From NCBI GenBank assembly GCA_002291985.1, contig DBBB01000026.1:1-15219 (forward strand): a stretch of 15,219 bases of DNA. Reading direction: 5' to 3'. Both the position numbers and the translations under genes were made by a program. Under the pieces are notes generated by a model. It saw only the letters and a program-made list of their open reading frames with translations, was not told the origin of the DNA and searched no databases. Origin of the DNA: Firmicutes bacterium UBA995. Its GTDB lineage: Bacteria; Bacillota; Sulfobacillia; UBA995. Shown here piece by piece: positions 14,212 to 15,219 of the stretch (positions within the stretch are counted from its first letter, which is position 1; every line of letters starts with the position of its first letter).

Positions 14212-14559
14212 CTACTCCTGAACCTCGGAGAAGTAGATGACGGTGGCGAGATCGCTGAGGCAGATGGGCCGGCCGTATATCCGGCTGAGGAACGCCACCG
14301 CATCCGCCGGCGTCCGCATGTCGGGGTTCTCCCCTGCGAGGTCGGCGGAACTGAGTTCGCCGATGGTCCGGGTGTCCACCCGGTCCAGCACCGCCGGGAA
14401 CATCTTGTGCCGTGCTTTGAACCGCTCCCCATAGGTCACCCACACGAGGTCACCCTCGGCGTACTTCGCCCGCTTGTCGCCCATTCGGATGGTACAGGCC
14501 TTCTGCCGGGTCAAAAGATTGCCATGGTATACGGACGAATAGAAGTTGAGCGCCTTCAC
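14212..14559 (-). CDS. ASCH-domain (PUA-like) protein
   Basis: ASCH domains have a PUA-like beta-barrel and are thought to bind RNA; some members hydrolyse acetylated nucleosides. The 115-residue product reads MKALNFYSSVYHGNLLTRQK with the ligand-site core KACTIRMGDKRAKYAEGDLV at about 20-39, then VWVTYGERF and a beta-strand AVLDRVDTRTIGEL at 56-69. A central ENPDMRTPADAVAFL and a closing ATVIYFSEV complete the family pattern. No catalytic activity can be asserted. It starts at a GTG (14559) with GAGGAGG eight bases upstream, lies 81 bp after the DUF134 gene and abuts the cyclo-ligase gene without a gap, which implies one transcript. Confidence 0.8.
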   Translation of the reverse strand: MKALNFYSSVYHGNLLTRQKACTIRMGDKRAKYAEGDLVWVTYGERFKARHKMFPAVLDRVDTRTIGELSSADLAGENPDMRTPADAVAFLSRIYGRPICLSDLATVIYFSEVQE

Positions 14560-14640
14560 GCCTCAGCCCTCCTCACCGGCACCGGGCCAGGCCACCTCGT
14601 CGGCCGGCCCTCTGCCGGAAGCTTCCACGGCAAGCGCCCC

Positions 14641-15030
14641 TCAGGTCAGCGACGTCCCACACGCGGGGCACGATTGAACTCCCTGAGGAGAGGTTGCTGC
14701 GACGGCGCCCGGCCGCGCCTCCTCTTCGCCCGGCGGCCGGAGCACGCGGTAGCGTCCGCCCTGAATCCGGAGCGCTTTGCCTTCCACGACCGCGCGGGTC
14801 AGTTTTGCCCGGGCGCCTGCCAGGACGCGCTGATAGGTGCTCTGGGCCAGATTCATGCGCCGGGCGGAACCAACCTGGTCAAGGCCCACAAAGTCCTTGA
14901 GCCGCAAAGCCTCGAATTCGTCGATGGTCAGGCAGATCTCCTCGCGATCGGACAGGGCAACCCCGCGCGGAGTAAAATGAGTGAAGCTCGGCAAGCACTC
15001 CACCCAGCGCTCCTTGGGGGGTCGGGGCAC
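14641..15030 (-). CDS. DUF134-family helix-turn-helix protein
   Basis: DUF134 proteins are small, mainly clostridial and archaeal proteins with a sigma-70 region-4-like helix-turn-helix; a role as DNA-binding regulators is presumed. The 129-residue product starts MPRPPKERWV in the family manner, then FTPRGVALSDREEI, LTIDEFEALRLKD (34-46), the HTH at about 50-77 (ARRMNLAQSTYQRVLAGARA) and EGKALRIQGGRY at 83-94. After residue 95 there is a variable low-complexity tail ending in one CPACG knuckle (C121, C124), a half zinc site. The conserved N-terminal cysteine of many members is replaced here; a cysteine is at 12. The start is GTG 15030 with GAGGTGAT upstream at about 10 bases. It leads the operon that includes the ASCH, cyclo-ligase, HAD and DppA genes. 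Confidence 0.88.
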   Translation of the reverse strand: MPRPPKERWVECLPSFTHFTPRGVALSDREEICLTIDEFEALRLKDFVGLDQVGSARRMNLAQSTYQRVLAGARAKLTRAVVEGKALRIQGGRYRVLRPPGEEEARPGAVAATSPQGVQSCPACGTSLT

Positions 15031-15076
15031 GGCGACATCACCTCGCCTTCTCCTTCATTCGCTGCCCCTTTGTCCA

Positions 15077-15105
15077 ATCGTAGCCCGAATTCACGCTCAA
15101 GTCAA
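15077..15105 (-). promoter_or_regulatory. Sigma-A-type promoter for the DUF134-led gene group
   Basis: The minus strand has TTGACT (15105-15100), 17 bases, then TACGAT (15082-15077): five of six and four of six consensus bases at ideal spacing. The -35 lies in the last two sense codons of the biotin carrier gene and the spacer contains its stop. Start of transcription is expected near 15070, about 40 nt before the DUF134 GTG. Confidence 0.7.
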
Positions 15106-15219
15106 CTTCACCAGGACGAGGATATCCCCCACATCGACCGTGGCGCCTTTGGTCGCCGGGACCTCGCCGACCAGTCCGGCCACGGGAGAAGAGATCTCGT
15201 TCTCCATCTTCATCGCCTC
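15097..15219 (-). CDS. Biotin carboxyl carrier protein (biotinyl-lipoyl attachment domain), C-terminal part
   Basis: Only the last 40 codons are inside the window; the gene starts beyond the right edge. They read EAMKMENEISSPVAGLVGEV and continue to GDILVLVKLT and a TGA stop. EAMKM is the biotin attachment site with the target lysine at its fourth residue, and the rest is the second half of a biotinyl barrel domain. The MKMENEI form is typical of the biotin carrier subunit or domain of decarboxylases and acyl-CoA or pyruvate carboxylases (for example the gamma subunit of methylmalonyl-CoA or oxaloacetate decarboxylase) more than of AccB, whose motif usually reads EAMKLMNEI. Which enzyme it serves depends on the neighbours outside the window. 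Confidence 0.92.
   Translation of the reverse strand, partial: EAMKMENEISSPVAGLVGEVPATKGATVDVGDILVLVKLT

Overview
This is about 15.2 kb of high-GC bacterial DNA with no RNA genes, insertion sequences or CRISPR array that I can see. The gene content points to an endospore-forming or formerly endospore-forming, high-GC Bacillota lineage (Limnochordia / Symbiobacterium / Moorella-like). The reasons are a SpoVD-type class B penicillin-binding protein with C-terminal PASTA domains, a MurE with the meso-diaminopimelate signature DNPR, a DppA-type D-aminopeptidase, a DUF134 regulator and GGAGG-type ribosome binding sites with many GTG starts. The taxon is an inference.

Region 1 (1-7400, all minus strand) is the first half of a division and cell wall (dcw) cluster. 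In transcription order it reads mraZ, rsmH (mraW), an ftsL-like gene, a spoVD/ftsI-type transpeptidase, murE, murF and the first 51 codons of mraY, which runs off the left edge. It begins at a clear sigma-A-type promoter (TTGCTT, 17 bp, TAGAAT) followed by three TGGGN boxes at exact 10-bp spacing, the expected MraZ operator. The genes are tightly packed; murE and murF overlap by 4 bp.

Region 2 (7389-9673) holds about 325 bp of gene-free DNA with a GC-rich inverted repeat, then two minus-strand genes: a 63-residue zinc-ribbon protein and a 477-residue predicted lipoprotein of unknown function. A 221-bp intergenic stretch separates the lipoprotein from divergent plus-strand genes.

Region 3 (9674-11863, plus strand) is a two-gene unit: an alpha-oxoamine synthase (the family of BioF, KBL and serine palmitoyltransferase, with features closer to the last) and a 10-helix EamA/DMT transporter.

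Region 4 (11860-15219, minus strand) converges on region 3, the two last genes sharing a CTAG that provides both stop codons. In transcription order it has the 3' end of a biotin carrier protein gene, a DUF134 helix-turn-helix protein, an ASCH-domain protein, 5-formyltetrahydrofolate cyclo-ligase, a Cof-type HAD phosphatase and a DppA-like D-aminopeptidase. A good sigma-A-type promoter for the DUF134-led group overlaps the end of the biotin carrier gene.

Most of the window is recognisable housekeeping content. The least explained parts are the lipoprotein, the zinc-ribbon protein, the substrate of the oxoamine synthase, and the DUF134/ASCH pair. I found no convincing wholly new system.
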